From Duganella sp. Leaf126 (GTDB taxonomy: Bacteria; Pseudomonadota; Gammaproteobacteria; Burkholderiales; Burkholderiaceae_D): a stretch of 64,000 nucleotides of DNA. A model generated the notes under the pieces. That model did not search any database. It worked only from the letters and a program-made list of their open reading frames with translations, and had not been told where the DNA came from. A program made the position numbers and the translations under genes. Shown here in pieces: positions 40,702-51,718 of the stretch. The stretch covers positions 1,827 through 65,826 of the forward strand of contig NZ_LMNW01000036.1 in NCBI RefSeq assembly GCF_001423125.1, given 5' to 3'. Position 1 is the stretch's first letter. Each line of letters starts with the position of its first letter.

Positions 40702-41619
40702 ATGACATGCCCCACCGCAAGGACAGCGCTTGCCCTGCTGGTGCTGGCGACGCTGGCCGCCGGCAGCGCTGCAGCCCAATCTCAACCGCCAGCGCAGGCC
40801 GGGCCCGACATGGGCAAGCTGCTGGCCACCGGCGGCGTCAGCCAGGTGGAAGGCGCCGGCGGCGGCGGCATCGTGCCGTGGGCGCTGATCACCGGCTACG
40901 GCACCCGCGACAGCTGGGGCGCCAACGCCCACTACACCCATGTCAGCACCCAGGACTACCGGCTCGATACCTATGGCGTGGCGATCGGCCTGGCCGACCG
41001 CGTGGAATTGTCGGTGGCCAGCCAGACCTTCCAGGGCAGCCTGGCGCCGCTCGACCAGCTCAACATCAAGCAGGACATCCTCGGCCTCAAGGTCAGGCTG
41101 GCCGGCGACGCCGTCTATGAACAGGACCGCTGGCTGCCGCAGATCGCAGCAGGCGTCATGTATAAGGACAACAAGGGGATCAAAGGACTGGGCGCGCTGG
41201 GCGTGAGCAAGGTCACCCAACTGGGTGCGGCGGACGAGCACGGCTACGACTACTATGTGGCGGCCACCAAGCTGCTGCTCGAGCACAGCCTGCTGCTGAA
41301 TGTGACCGTGCGCGCCACCAGGGCCAACCAGATGGGACTGCTGGGCTTCGGGGGCGACCGCAGCGACCGCCGCAAGCTGATGCCGGAAGTGTCGGCGGCC
41401 TACCTGGTCAGCCGCCAGCTGGTGTTGGGCGCCGAGTACCGGCGCAAGCCGCACAACCTGGCGGTCGATCCGGAGAAAGCCTACGTCGATGCCTTCGTGG
41501 CGTGGTTCCCGACCAAGCACGTGTCGGTGACGGCCGCGTATGCCAACCTGGGCAAGATCACGGTGTTCAATCCCAAGACCCAGCACGGCCTGTACCTGTC
41601 GGTGCAGACCGGCTTCTGA
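40702..41619 (+). CDS. DUF3034 outer-membrane beta-barrel-like protein
   Basis: A 305-residue exported protein: signal peptide (LALLVLATLAAGSAAA), then GGVSQVEGAGGGGIVPWALI and many alternating beta-strand segments ending YLSVQTGF with a terminal Phe, as in an outer-membrane porin-like barrel. The ribosome-binding site AGGAG lies 6 bases before the ATG. It is in an operon with the truncated globin. Its stop directly abuts the convergent TlpA-like gene's stop. Function unknown. Confidence 0.88.
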   Translation: MTCPTARTALALLVLATLAAGSAAAQSQPPAQAGPDMGKLLATGGVSQVEGAGGGGIVPWALITGYGTRDSWGANAHYTHVSTQDYRLDTYGVAIGLADRVELSVASQTFQGSLAPLDQLNIKQDILGLKVRLAGDAVYEQDRWLPQIAAGVMYKDNKGIKGLGALGVSKVTQLGAADEHGYDYYVAATKLLLEHSLLLNVTVRATRANQMGLLGFGGDRSDRRKLMPEVSAAYLVSRQLVLGAEYRRKPHNLAVDPEKAYVDAFVAWFPTKHVSVTAAYANLGKITVFNPKTQHGLYLSVQTGF

Positions 41620-42159
41620 CTAGCTTTTGAGCGATTTTGCCAGCAACTGGTGCAGCGCCGGGAAGTCGGGCTGGCCCACGTATTTTTTAAGGATCTTGCC
41701 ATCCTTGGCAATGACGAAGGTGGTGGGGGTCATCGCCACGTCGCCATAGGCTTTGGCGGCCGAGCCGTCGGTGTCGAGCGCCACCTTGAACGGCAGCTTG
41801 CGCGTATCGGCATAGTTGACCACGTAGTTGGGCGGGTCGTAGCTCATGGCCACGGCCACGAATTCCAGGCCCTCGTCCTTGAACTTGTTGTACGTCTCGA
41901 CCATCTGCGGCATTTCGGCCACGCAGGTGGCGCACGAGGTGGCCCAGAAATTGACCATCACCACCTTGCCGCGCAAGGCATCCGGCGCGATCTTGTCGCC
42001 CTGAACGGTCACGAAGGTGACGTCGGGCGCCACCGGGCGCTTGCTGAGGGTAACGTAGGCCACCGCGCCGACCGTGGCCAGGGCCAGCGCGGCGAGCACG
42101 GGTTTGACCCAGGCCCGCGAGGCGCCCGGGGTGTGGGCGGTGGCAGCAGAGGTGGTCAT
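41620..42159 (-). CDS. TlpA-family membrane-anchored thiol:disulfide reductase
   Basis: A 179-residue protein with one N-terminal TM anchor (VLAALALATVGAVAYVTL) and a periplasmic thioredoxin fold. The active site is CATC in VNFWATSCATCVAEMP (C-x-x-C), with the cis-proline in VAMTPTTFVIAKDG. This group supplies reductant for cytochrome c or copper-site maturation. It follows dolP by 4 bases on the same strand. Confidence 0.92.
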   Translation of the reverse strand: MTTSAATAHTPGASRAWVKPVLAALALATVGAVAYVTLSKRPVAPDVTFVTVQGDKIAPDALRGKVVMVNFWATSCATCVAEMPQMVETYNKFKDEGLEFVAVAMSYDPPNYVVNYADTRKLPFKVALDTDGSAAKAYGDVAMTPTTFVIAKDGKILKKYVGQPDFPALHQLLAKSLKS

Positions 42160-42163
42160 GGCA

Positions 42164-42814
42164 TCACTGCGCCGTTGCAGCCGGTTTCGGCTGGTACGAC
42201 TTCCACTCGTCTTCGGAAATGTATTCGAACACCTTGACGACCTTGCTCACACCGGAAACGCCGCGCGCGATGTCGGCGCCGATCTGGCCCTCGCGCTGGG
42301 TCACGCGGCCCATCAGGTACACCACGCCGCGCTCGGTCACCACCTGGTAGGAGTTGGCCGAGATATCCTTGGCGTCCACCAGGCTGGCCTTGACCTTGCC
42401 GGTGATGATGGTGTCGTTCGAGCGCGAGGTGTAGCTGGCGGGGCCCGATATGTCGAGCTCGTTGATGACCGACAGCACGCCCTCGACCGCCGCCATTTCG
42501 CGCTCGGCCGTCGCTTTCGCGGCCTCGTCCGGCACTTCACCGGTCAGCAGCACGCGGCGGTTGAAGCTGTTGATATTGACGTGGGCGTCGCCGGGCAGCA
42601 CGTTGCGCAGCTTGTTCCCGCCCTTGAGCTGGATCGACGTATCCTCGGTTTGCGCACCGAAGGTGCGGCGGTCCGATGCCGCCAGCGTGCCGGTGATGGC
42701 GCCGCCGGCAACCAGCGCCACGCAGCCGGACAAGGTGGCCGCGGTGGCCAGGCACAGCACGCTCATGGCAAGCGGACGCTTGAGGCTGGCCCAACGGGTA
42801 CGGGAATTATTCAT
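42164..42814 (-). CDS. dolP: BON-domain outer-membrane lipoprotein (DolP/YraP)
   Basis: A 216-residue lipoprotein: signal peptide with lipobox (ATLSGC), then two BON domains (NKLRNVLPGDAHVNINSFNR; KASLVDAKDISANSYQVVTE). E. coli DolP maintains outer-membrane integrity and the BAM complex. The ATG at 42814 is chosen because GGAGGAG is 6 bases upstream; an earlier ATG (42820) touches that site. It overlaps diaA by 8 bases. It is part of the conserved rsmI/lpoA-yraN-diaA-dolP block. Confidence 0.93.
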   Translation of the reverse strand: MNNSRTRWASLKRPLAMSVLCLATAATLSGCVALVAGGAITGTLAASDRRTFGAQTEDTSIQLKGGNKLRNVLPGDAHVNINSFNRRVLLTGEVPDEAAKATAEREMAAVEGVLSVINELDISGPASYTSRSNDTIITGKVKASLVDAKDISANSYQVVTERGVVYLMGRVTQREGQIGADIARGVSGVSKVVKVFEYISEDEWKSYQPKPAATAQ

Positions 42815-43403
42815 GCACATCTCCTCCGAATAGGGCGACGTCGATACCGTCGCAGATACTGTGGATGCACACCAGGTGCACTTCCTGGATGCGGGCGGTG
42901 CGGTCGGCGGGCACGCAGATATGGACATCGGCGTCGGTCAGCATCTTGCCGATCTCGCCGCCGCCCTTGCCGGTCAGCGCCACCACGCGCATTTCGCGCT
43001 CGAGCGCCGCTTCGATGGCGGCCACCACGTTGCCCGAGTTGCCGGACGTGGAAAACGCCAGCAGGATATCGCCGGCCTGGCCGAATGCCTGCACCTGCTT
43101 GGAAAAGATCTCGCGGTAGCTGTAGTCGTTGGCGACTGCCGTCAGGATCGAGGTGTCGGTGGTGAGGGCGATGGCTGGCAGCGGGAAGCGCTCGCGTTCG
43201 AAGCGCCCGACCAGCTCGGCGGCAAAGTGCTGGGCGTCGGCAGCGGACCCGCCGTTGCCGCAGACCAGGATCTTGTTACCGTTGGACAGGGCCGCAAACA
43301 TCATCTCGATGGCTTGGGCGATGGGGGGCGCCAGCACGGTGGCCGATTGGATTTTCAGTTCGGCACTTTCGTGGAAGTGCGCCAGGATGCGTTGATTTGT
43401 CAT
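42807..43403 (-). CDS. diaA: DiaA/GmhA-like SIS-domain protein
   Basis: A 198-residue SIS-fold protein with ILVCGNGGSAADAQHFAAEL, LTTDTSILTAVAND and FSTSGNSGNVVAAIEAAL. The sequence resembles phosphoheptose isomerase, but the location in the lpoA-yraN-diaA-dolP order points to DiaA, the DnaA-binding initiation factor. A phosphoheptose isomerase role cannot be excluded. It is followed by dolP with an 8-base overlap. A 122-bp inverted-repeat element separates it from yraN. Confidence 0.9.
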   Translation of the reverse strand: MTNQRILAHFHESAELKIQSATVLAPPIAQAIEMMFAALSNGNKILVCGNGGSAADAQHFAAELVGRFERERFPLPAIALTTDTSILTAVANDYSYREIFSKQVQAFGQAGDILLAFSTSGNSGNVVAAIEAALEREMRVVALTGKGGGEIGKMLTDADVHICVPADRTARIQEVHLVCIHSICDGIDVALFGGDVHE

Positions 43404-43476
43404 AGTGTGCTGATTATAGTGCAGTCGTTCATATGCCCTGACAAGTGCTGTTAAAAATGCTTACAAAGGCAGTGTT

Positions 43477-43598
43477 AGGGACCTCGAAAAACCGTAGCGA
43501 GCGGCCCGATATCGTCTTGAGTAGCGCAAGCGTACGGAGGTACGCTGAGCAACGGAGAGGCGATAGCGCGTCGCGCAGTAGGATTTTCGAGGTTCCCT
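43477..43598. mobile_element. MITE-like 122-bp inverted-repeat element between yraN and diaA
   Basis: AGGGACCTCGAAAA (43477-43490) and TTTTCGAGGTTCCCT (43584-43598) form terminal inverted repeats differing by one base gap. The interior carries nested hairpins such as GCGTACGGAGGTACGC. No reading frame or transposase is present. The element's right end supplies the yraN stop codon (TTA on the plus strand, 43598-43600). Confidence 0.7.
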
Positions 43599-43972
43599 TA
43601 AAGCGTGATGATGTGGCGCAGCCAGGCGAGCCTGTCGCCATCGAGGGCGACCAGGTCGAAGCGGCACGGCGGCAGCGGGCGTTGGCGCAGCAGGTAGAAC
43701 TGGGCGGCGTGGACCAGGCGCTGCTGCTTGGCCGCCGTGACGCTGGCAGCGGCTCCGCCGAAGCTGCCGGCAGCGCGGCGCCGTACCTCGACGAACACCA
43801 GGTGGGCGCCATCGCGCATGATCAGGTCGATCTCGCCGGCCTTGCAGCGGAAATTGCGCTCGACCAGCACCAGTCCCTGCGCCAGCAGGTAGGCCAGGGC
43901 GCGGTCTTCGCCGAGCTGGCCCAGCTGCTGCTGCGCGGTGCGCCGTCCGCTCGGCGCGCGGGGCGGCGCCAT
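43598..43972 (-). CDS. yraN: YraN (UPF0102) endonuclease-fold protein
   Basis: A 124-residue protein with the PD-(D/E)xK-like core GEIDLIMRDGAHLVFVEVRRR, and the family N terminus LGQLGEDRALAYLLAQGL. It is linked to DNA processing and replication by family knowledge; no activity is proven. It lies 7 bases after lpoA. The C terminus (WLRHIITL) ends in the terminal repeat of the MITE-like element, so the native end may have been changed by insertion. Confidence 0.9.
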   Translation of the reverse strand: MAPPRAPSGRRTAQQQLGQLGEDRALAYLLAQGLVLVERNFRCKAGEIDLIMRDGAHLVFVEVRRRAAGSFGGAAASVTAAKQQRLVHAAQFYLLRQRPLPPCRFDLVALDGDRLAWLRHIITL

Positions 43973-43979
43973 GGCGGGC

Positions 43980-45362
43980 TTACTGCTGGACGGCCTGCGG
44001 CGCGCCGTGGCGGAACACGGCCGGCTGCTCGACCCGCTCGAAGCGGGACGGCCCCTGGCCGAAATCCACCGTCAGCCGGCCCGTCACGCCGTCGATCTGG
44101 AAACGGCCGGCCGGCTGGCGGCTGATCTTGCGCGCCACGCGATAGGCGTCGATGCCGAGCGCATACAGGCGTTCCATGTCGGCCGTGCCGGCCTGCACCG
44201 GATGCGGATAGACCATCACCGCCGGGTGGTCGCGCTGCACCTGCCAGGGCAGGTCGAGCAGGCGCACGCCATCGAGCTCGTTGGTCGGGGAATTCATGCC
44301 GCTGCCGGCGTTCAGCGCCGAGGTGCCGTACAGGGGCAGGGCGGCAAAACCGCTGGCGACGGTCGGCGTCGTCGGCGCTGCCGGCAAGCCGTCGGCGGTG
44401 CTGATGACCGGCTCGTCCGATTCATGCACCAGGCCGTTAGTCAGGGCGCCGCGCAGCTGGCGGGTCTGGTCGGCGCCCATGGCCGAGAACAGCAGACCCG
44501 GCGGATCCTGTTGCAGGCGCGCGCGCAGTTGCACCAGGTCCGGGTCGCTCAGGTAGTTGTTGGGCGCACTCAGCTCCACCATGCGCACCTGCTGGCCCAG
44601 CTGTTGCCAGTGGGCGGCAAACGCGGCGGCAATGCGGCGCTGCCACGGCGTGCTGGTGGTGACGATCATGGCGCTGGCGCCCGGCTGTTCGGCAGCTGCC
44701 CATTGCGCCACCTGGCGCGCCTCTTCCTCGATCGACAGGCCCATGGCCAGCATCTGCTGCGGCAGCGGCGCGGCGCCGGCGCCCGCACCGTTTTCGGGGG
44801 AATTGAGGGCGATGGTGGGCTTGGTGACCAGCGCACTGTTGGCCACGGCAGTCACCGCCGAGCGCGCCAGCGGACCGACCACCAGGTCCACGCCCTCCAG
44901 CGTCTGGGCGTAGCTGGCCAGGCTGTCCTGCGCCACGTCGCCGGTTTCCACTACGGTGACCGTGATGTTGTCGCGGTCGCGCTCCCAGGCGGCCATGAAG
45001 CCGGCGCGCAGCGCTTCGGCGGCGGCGCCCAACGTTTCCGAGCGCAGCGGCAGGATCAGGCCGATCCGCACCGGCGCCGTCGCTGGCAGGACGTCGTCGC
45101 CAGCCATCGGGTAGCCGACCGCGTTTTCGGTGCGCAGCGTTTGCGTATCGGGCGCGCGGGTGGGCGTGGCGGCCGCGCCCGGCATCTCGACCGCAAACAC
45201 TTCCGCTGCCGGTGGCGGCGGCTCCGGCGGCGGCGGGGGCAGCGGCACCGGCGCCGGGAGCGGCGGCGGGCTTATAATGATGGGCACAGACGAGCCGCAC
45301 CCGCTCATCGCTGCCAGCGCCGCCCACACGGCGACCACCGCACACACTCGTATTTTTTTCAT
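43980..45362 (-). CDS. lpoA: LpoA-like penicillin-binding-protein activator lipoprotein
   Basis: A 460-residue lipoprotein: signal peptide with lipobox MSGC, a Pro-rich linker (about residues 30-55, many PPPP runs), then a periplasmic-binding-protein fold typical of the LpoA C-terminal domain (IGLILPLRSETLGAAAEALR, VGPLARSAVTAV, DLVVGPLAR). E. coli LpoA activates PBP1a from the outer membrane. The N-terminal TPR domain seen in gamma-proteobacterial LpoA is absent, so activity may differ. It is divergent from rsmI, as in related genomes. Confidence 0.88.
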   Translation of the reverse strand: MKKIRVCAVVAVWAALAAMSGCGSSVPIIISPPPLPAPVPLPPPPPEPPPPAAEVFAVEMPGAAATPTRAPDTQTLRTENAVGYPMAGDDVLPATAPVRIGLILPLRSETLGAAAEALRAGFMAAWERDRDNITVTVVETGDVAQDSLASYAQTLEGVDLVVGPLARSAVTAVANSALVTKPTIALNSPENGAGAGAAPLPQQMLAMGLSIEEEARQVAQWAAAEQPGASAMIVTTSTPWQRRIAAAFAAHWQQLGQQVRMVELSAPNNYLSDPDLVQLRARLQQDPPGLLFSAMGADQTRQLRGALTNGLVHESDEPVISTADGLPAAPTTPTVASGFAALPLYGTSALNAGSGMNSPTNELDGVRLLDLPWQVQRDHPAVMVYPHPVQAGTADMERLYALGIDAYRVARKISRQPAGRFQIDGVTGRLTVDFGQGPSRFERVEQPAVFRHGAPQAVQQ

Positions 45363-45394
45363 GCTACCCCCTCATTGCGATCACGGACCACGCC

Positions 45395-46303
45395 ATGTCT
45401 GACATTACTTCCCGCGCCATTTCCGCCCTTCCTGTCCTGGAAGAAACAGCGCACCAGACCTATCCTAGCGCAACCTTGTATGTCGTGGCGACCCCGATCG
45501 GCAATGTGACCGACATCAGTGTGCGCGCATTGCACGTTTTGAGCCTGGTCGATGCGGTGGCCTGCGAAGACACCCGCAACACTGCGCAGCTGATGACGCG
45601 GTTCGGCCTGCACCGTCCGCTGATCGCCGCCCACCAGCACAACGAGCGCGAAGTGGCCGAGACCCTGATCGCGCGCCTGCAGGCCGGCGAACGGATCGCG
45701 CTGGTGTCCGACGCCGGCACCCCGGCCGTCTCCGACCCCGGCGCGCGCATCGTCGAGGCCGTGCGCGCGGCCGGCCTGCGCGTGCTGCCGCTGCCGGGCG
45801 CCTCGGCGGCGGTGACGGCGCTGTCGGCCAGCGGCCTGGTCAACGACCAGTTCTACTTTGTCGGCTTCCTGCCGGCCAAGGCCAAACAGCGCGAGAATGT
45901 GCTTGCCAGCCTGCGCACGGTGACCGCCACCATGGTGTTCTACGAGGCGCCGCACCGCATCCTCGACTGCGCCACCGCGCTTGCTGCCGTATTCGAGCCC
46001 GAGCGCGAAGTGGTGTTCGCGCGCGAGCTGACCAAGATGTTCGAGGAAATCCACCGCTGCCCGCTGGCGGCCGCCGCAGCGTGGATCCGCGCCGACGCCC
46101 ACCGCGAAAAGGGCGAATTCGTGGTGCTGCTGGCCGGCGCCCCCGCGCACGACGGCGACAACGACGCCGAGGCCGAGCGCATCCTCAAGATCCTGCTGAC
46201 CGAGTGCCCGGTCAAGCAGGCCGCTGCGCTGGCGGCGCAGATCACCGGCCGCAAGAAGAACGCCCTGTACGACCGCGCCCTGCAGCTCAAGCAGGCGGAC
46301 TGA
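45395..46303 (+). CDS. rsmI: 16S rRNA (cytidine(1402)-2'-O)-methyltransferase
   Basis: A 302-residue SAM-dependent methyltransferase for C1402 of 16S rRNA. Motifs are LYVVATPIGNVTDISVRAL, CEDTRNTAQLMTRF, VSDAGTPAVSDPGARIV, and VLPLPGASAAVTALSASGL. A short Ser/Thr/Glu-rich N terminus (about 25 residues) precedes the core. It faces away from lpoA. tRNA-Pro follows 69 bases later. Confidence 0.96.
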   Translation: MSDITSRAISALPVLEETAHQTYPSATLYVVATPIGNVTDISVRALHVLSLVDAVACEDTRNTAQLMTRFGLHRPLIAAHQHNEREVAETLIARLQAGERIALVSDAGTPAVSDPGARIVEAVRAAGLRVLPLPGASAAVTALSASGLVNDQFYFVGFLPAKAKQRENVLASLRTVTATMVFYEAPHRILDCATALAAVFEPEREVVFARELTKMFEEIHRCPLAAAAAWIRADAHREKGEFVVLLAGAPAHDGDNDAEAERILKILLTECPVKQAAALAAQITGRKKNALYDRALQLKQAD

Positions 46304-46372
46304 CCGGCAGCGCGATAAATATTGCAGCTGCGCTTGACGGAATCGCTGGCGGCTTGTATTATCTTGCTTCTT

Positions 46373-46449
46373 CGGAGTGTAGCGCAGCCCGGTAGCGCAC
46401 CTGGTTTGGGACCAGGGGGTCCAAGGTTCGAATCCTTGTACTCCGACCA
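46373..46449 (+). tRNA. tRNA-Pro (anticodon TGG)
   Basis: A 77-nt cloverleaf. The acceptor stem CGGAGTG pairs with TACTCCG (one G-U), the anticodon stem CCTGG/CCAGG encloses TTTGGGA with anticodon TGG, the T arm contains GGTTCGAATCC, and the 3' CCA is encoded. A terminator follows within 10 bases. Confidence 0.97.
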
Positions 46450-46456
46450 ATATCTA

Positions 46457-46492
46457 AAATCCCGCCTGATGGCAACGTCAGGCGGGATTTTT
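46457..46492 (+). terminator. Terminator after tRNA-Pro
   Basis: AAATCCCGCCTGA (46457-46469) and TCAGGCGGGATTT (46478-46490) form a perfect 13-bp stem with an 8-base loop, followed by T-rich sequence. It may also act on the minus strand after mvaB, where a shorter T-run follows. Confidence 0.93.
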
Positions 46493-46563
46493 CCATTGCG
46501 GCGCCGGTGGTGCCTCGCTTGCACTAAACGGCCCGGCAAACCGGGCTGTCGTCATGCACCACG

Positions 46564-47475
46564 TCAGCCCGCGCGCTTGGCCGCCAGCGCCTTGCCGGCC
46601 CGGCTCGCGCTCGAGCGGCCCAGGAACTGGGCGATGAACTGGCCGGCATCGACCACCTGGCCCAGATCGATGCCGGTCTCGATGCCGAGGCCCTGCATCA
46701 GGTACAGCACATCTTCGGTGGCGACGTTGCCGGTGGCGCCCTTGGCATACGGGCAGCCGCCCAGGCCTGCCACCGACGCGTGGTAGATCGAGATGCCCAC
46801 TTCGAGGCTGGCGTAGATATTGGCCAGCGCCTGGCCGTAGGTGTCGTGGAAGTGGCCGGCCAGGGCGTCGATGGCAAACTCGCGCGCGGCGCGTTCCATC
46901 ACCGTCTGCGTCTGGCGCGCGGTGGCCACGCCGATGGTGTCGGCAATGTCGATCTCGTCGCAACCGAGGTCGCGCATGCGGCGCACCACGTCGGCCACCG
47001 ATTCGGGCGACACCTCGCCCTGGTACGGGCAGCCGAAGGCGCAGCTGATGCTGCCGCGCAGGCGCAGGCCGTGCTGCCTGGCCGCTTGCGCCACGCCTTC
47101 GAAGCGGGCGATCGATTCGGCGATCGAGCAGTTGATGTTCTTTTGCGAGAACGCTTCCGAGGCCGAGCCGAAGATCACCACCTCGTCGGCGCGCGCGGCC
47201 AGCGCCGCGTCAAAACCCTGCAGGTTGGGCGTCAGGGCCGAGTAGATGGTACCGGGCCGGCGCGCGATGGCGGCCATCACCTCGGTGCTGGTGGCCATTT
47301 GCGGCACCCACTTGGGCGAGACGAACGCTGCCGCCTCGATGTTGCGGAAACCGGCGGCCGACAGGCGGTCGACCAGCGCCGTCTTGATGGCGGCCGGCAC
47401 GTTCGCCTGCTCGTTTTGCAGGCCGTCGCGCGGCCCGACTTCGACGATTTTCACTTGTTGCGGCAAGTTGCCCAT
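46564..47475 (-). CDS. mvaB: Hydroxymethylglutaryl-CoA lyase
   Basis: A 303-residue TIM-barrel lyase that splits HMG-CoA into acetyl-CoA and acetoacetate, the last step of leucine breakdown. Motifs are IVEVGPRDGLQNE, GHFHDTYGQALAN (metal-binding His) and GLGGCPYAKGATGNVATED with the catalytic cysteine. It is one base from ghrA upstream and ends the minus-strand liu-type unit. Confidence 0.96.
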   Translation of the reverse strand: MGNLPQQVKIVEVGPRDGLQNEQANVPAAIKTALVDRLSAAGFRNIEAAAFVSPKWVPQMATSTEVMAAIARRPGTIYSALTPNLQGFDAALAARADEVVIFGSASEAFSQKNINCSIAESIARFEGVAQAARQHGLRLRGSISCAFGCPYQGEVSPESVADVVRRMRDLGCDEIDIADTIGVATARQTQTVMERAAREFAIDALAGHFHDTYGQALANIYASLEVGISIYHASVAGLGGCPYAKGATGNVATEDVLYLMQGLGIETGIDLGQVVDAGQFIAQFLGRSSASRAGKALAAKRAG

Positions 47476-47476
47476 A

Positions 47477-48409
47477 TCAGTATCCCAGGTTGCGGTCGAC
47501 GATGTCGGCGACCGGTTGTCCGCGCTCGAGGCGGCGGATTTTGTCGGCGATCTGCTGCACGCTTTCGCGCCGCAGGGTGAGCGCCGACACGTGCGGCGTG
47601 ATGGTGATGCGCGGCTCCTGCCAGAACGGATGCTGGGCCGGCAGCGGCTCGTTGCGGAATACGTCCAGCGTGGCGGCGGCGATCTGGCCCGACCTGATCA
47701 TCGCCAGCAGTTCCGGCTCGGCGAGGTGGGCGCCGCGCGCGACGTTGATCAGGTACGCGCCGGCCGGCAGCTTGGCCAGGTTGCTGCGGTCGAGCAGATT
47801 GCCGGTCTCGGGCGTGAGCGGCAGCATGCACACCAGTACCCGGCTGGCGCGCAAGAAGGTGTCGAGACTGTTGGCGCCGTGGTAGCACTGCACGCCGTCC
47901 AGGCGCTTTTCGGTGCGGCTCCAGCCGTGCAGCGGGAAGCCGAACGGCGCCAGCGCCTCGATCACGCGCGTGCCCAGCGTGCCCAGTCCCAGCACGCCGA
48001 CGGCAAAGTCTTCACGCCGGTACGGCGGCAGCGCCGCCCAGACACCGGCGCGCGCCTGCCGTTCGTAGTCGTCGAAGCGGCGGAAGTAGCGCAGCACCGC
48101 GTGGGTCACGTATTCCGCCATCTGCAGGCCCATGCCGGCGTCGCCGAGGCGCACGATCGGAATCTCGCGTGGAATGGCGTCGCCATAGCGCAGCAGCGCA
48201 TCGACCCCGGCGCCGGTGTTGAAGATGGCCTTGACCTGGGCCAGCTCGGGCAGCATGGCCTCGGGCGGCGACCACACCACCGCGTAGTCGCACGGCGGGT
48301 TTTTTTCGCCGGCGTGCCAGATCGCGAGTTCCGCTTCGGGCAGGCAGCTTGAAAAATCCTTGAGCCACGGTTCGGTCTTGCCATCGGCGCGGTGCAGGAG
48401 GATGCGCAT
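47477..48409 (-). CDS. ghrA: Glyoxylate/hydroxypyruvate reductase A-like 2-hydroxyacid dehydrogenase
   Basis: A 310-residue D-2-hydroxyacid dehydrogenase: NAD(P) motif GVLGLGTLGTRVIEAL, substrate arginine in LINVARGAHLAEPEL, catalytic His in ITITPHVSALTLR. The N terminus (HAGEKNPPCDYAVVWSPPEA) fits GhrA. It is not a known step of leucine breakdown but sits inside that gene string between liuD and mvaB, so it may be co-transcribed by position only. Confidence 0.93.
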   Translation of the reverse strand: MRILLHRADGKTEPWLKDFSSCLPEAELAIWHAGEKNPPCDYAVVWSPPEAMLPELAQVKAIFNTGAGVDALLRYGDAIPREIPIVRLGDAGMGLQMAEYVTHAVLRYFRRFDDYERQARAGVWAALPPYRREDFAVGVLGLGTLGTRVIEALAPFGFPLHGWSRTEKRLDGVQCYHGANSLDTFLRASRVLVCMLPLTPETGNLLDRSNLAKLPAGAYLINVARGAHLAEPELLAMIRSGQIAAATLDVFRNEPLPAQHPFWQEPRITITPHVSALTLRRESVQQIADKIRRLERGQPVADIVDRNLGY

Positions 48410-48435
48410 CGGTGCTCCCAGCTCGATGATGGCGG

Positions 48436-50535
<2,100 letters not shown>

Positions 50536-50638
50536 CGTCTCTCTCTTTGCAGCGCGTGGCTGGAAGTTTTTTTATGGAGGTCAAACGGGAGGCGCCTCGC
50601 GACGGCGCCGCAGGGCACCGCCAGCGCGATTGCGCGTA

Positions 50639-51688
50639 TCAGCAGCCGCACTTCTCCTTCGGCGCCGAGTCCAGCACGGCGCCACGGGTTTTCAGGCCCA
50701 GCTTGGCCAGCAGCGCGCGGTCGTCGTTCGCTTCCGGGTTGTCGGTGGTGAGCAGCTTGTCGCCGTAGAAGATCGAGTTGGCGCCGGCCAGGAAGCACAT
50801 CGCCTGCACCGCTTCGCCCATCTGGCGCCGGCCGGCCGACAGGCGCACGCGCGCCTTCGGCATGGTGATGCGCGCCACCGCGATGGTGCGCACGAACTCG
50901 AACGGATCGAGCGGATCGATGCCGTACAACGGCGTGCCTTCCACCTGCACCAGGTGGTTGACCGGCACCGATTCCGGGTACGGATTGAGGTTGGCCAGCT
51001 GCGCGATCAGTCCGGCGCGCTGCAGGCGCGTCTCGCCCATGCCGACGATGCCGCCGCAGCACACCTTGAGGCCTGCTTCGCGCACGTGGCCCAGCGTGTC
51101 GAGGCGGTCCTGGTAGTCGCGCGTGGAGATCACGTTGTCGTAGAACTCGGGCGCCGTGTCGAGGTTGTGGTTGTAGTAATCGAGGCCGGCGTCTTTCAGG
51201 CGCTGCGCCTGCTTTTCTTCGAGCATGCCCAGCGTGGCGCAGGTTTCCAGGCCCAGCGCCTTCACTTCGCGCACCATCTCTTCGACCTTGTCCATGTCGC
51301 GCTCTTTCGGGCTGCGCCAGGCGGCGCCCATGCAGAAGCGGGTGGCGCCGTTGTCCTTGGCCTGCTGGGCTGCTGCCAGCACGGTGTCGATGTCGAGGAT
51401 TTTCTTGGCCTCGACGCCGGTGTCGTAGCGCGCCGCCTGCGGGCAGTAGCCGCAGTCTTCTTCGCAGCCGCCGGTCTTGATCGACAGCAGGGTCGCCAGT
51501 TCGACGTCGCCGTCCGGGAAGTGGGCGCGGTGCGTCTGCTGGGCGCGCAGCATCAGGTCATTGAACGGCAGCTCGAACAGCGCCAGCACGTCGGCCACCG
51601 GCCAGGTGGCGGCCGGCGGCAGCGTGATGGCGGCCACCGGGCGGTGCAGGGCGACGACTTGCGGTTCTTGGAGAGTAGTGGTGGACAT
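50639..51688 (-). CDS. bioB: Biotin synthase (radical SAM)
   Basis: The 349-residue enzyme inserts sulfur into dethiobiotin. The radical-SAM motif is C-E-E-D-C-G-Y-C in TGGCEEDCGYCPQAARY. FCMGAAWRSP, the HNLDTAPEFY loop and the [2Fe-2S] residues (CATLGML, VCCGGIVGMGE, MKAR-like TMPKARVRLSAGR) are present. It ends KEKCGC. It is the last gene of bioA-bioF-bioD-bioB. Confidence 0.97.
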   Translation of the reverse strand: MSTTTLQEPQVVALHRPVAAITLPPAATWPVADVLALFELPFNDLMLRAQQTHRAHFPDGDVELATLLSIKTGGCEEDCGYCPQAARYDTGVEAKKILDIDTVLAAAQQAKDNGATRFCMGAAWRSPKERDMDKVEEMVREVKALGLETCATLGMLEEKQAQRLKDAGLDYYNHNLDTAPEFYDNVISTRDYQDRLDTLGHVREAGLKVCCGGIVGMGETRLQRAGLIAQLANLNPYPESVPVNHLVQVEGTPLYGIDPLDPFEFVRTIAVARITMPKARVRLSAGRRQMGEAVQAMCFLAGANSIFYGDKLLTTDNPEANDDRALLAKLGLKTRGAVLDSAPKEKCGC

Positions 51689-51718
51689 CGGTTTTCCTTC
51701 GTAAATCGGGTGTGCGGT

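Noticed and set aside
42164..43403. Phosphoheptose isomerase (LPS heptose) gene instead of diaA
   Set aside because: Sequence alone does not decide, but position beside yraN, lpoA and dolP matches DiaA; kept as an alternative only.
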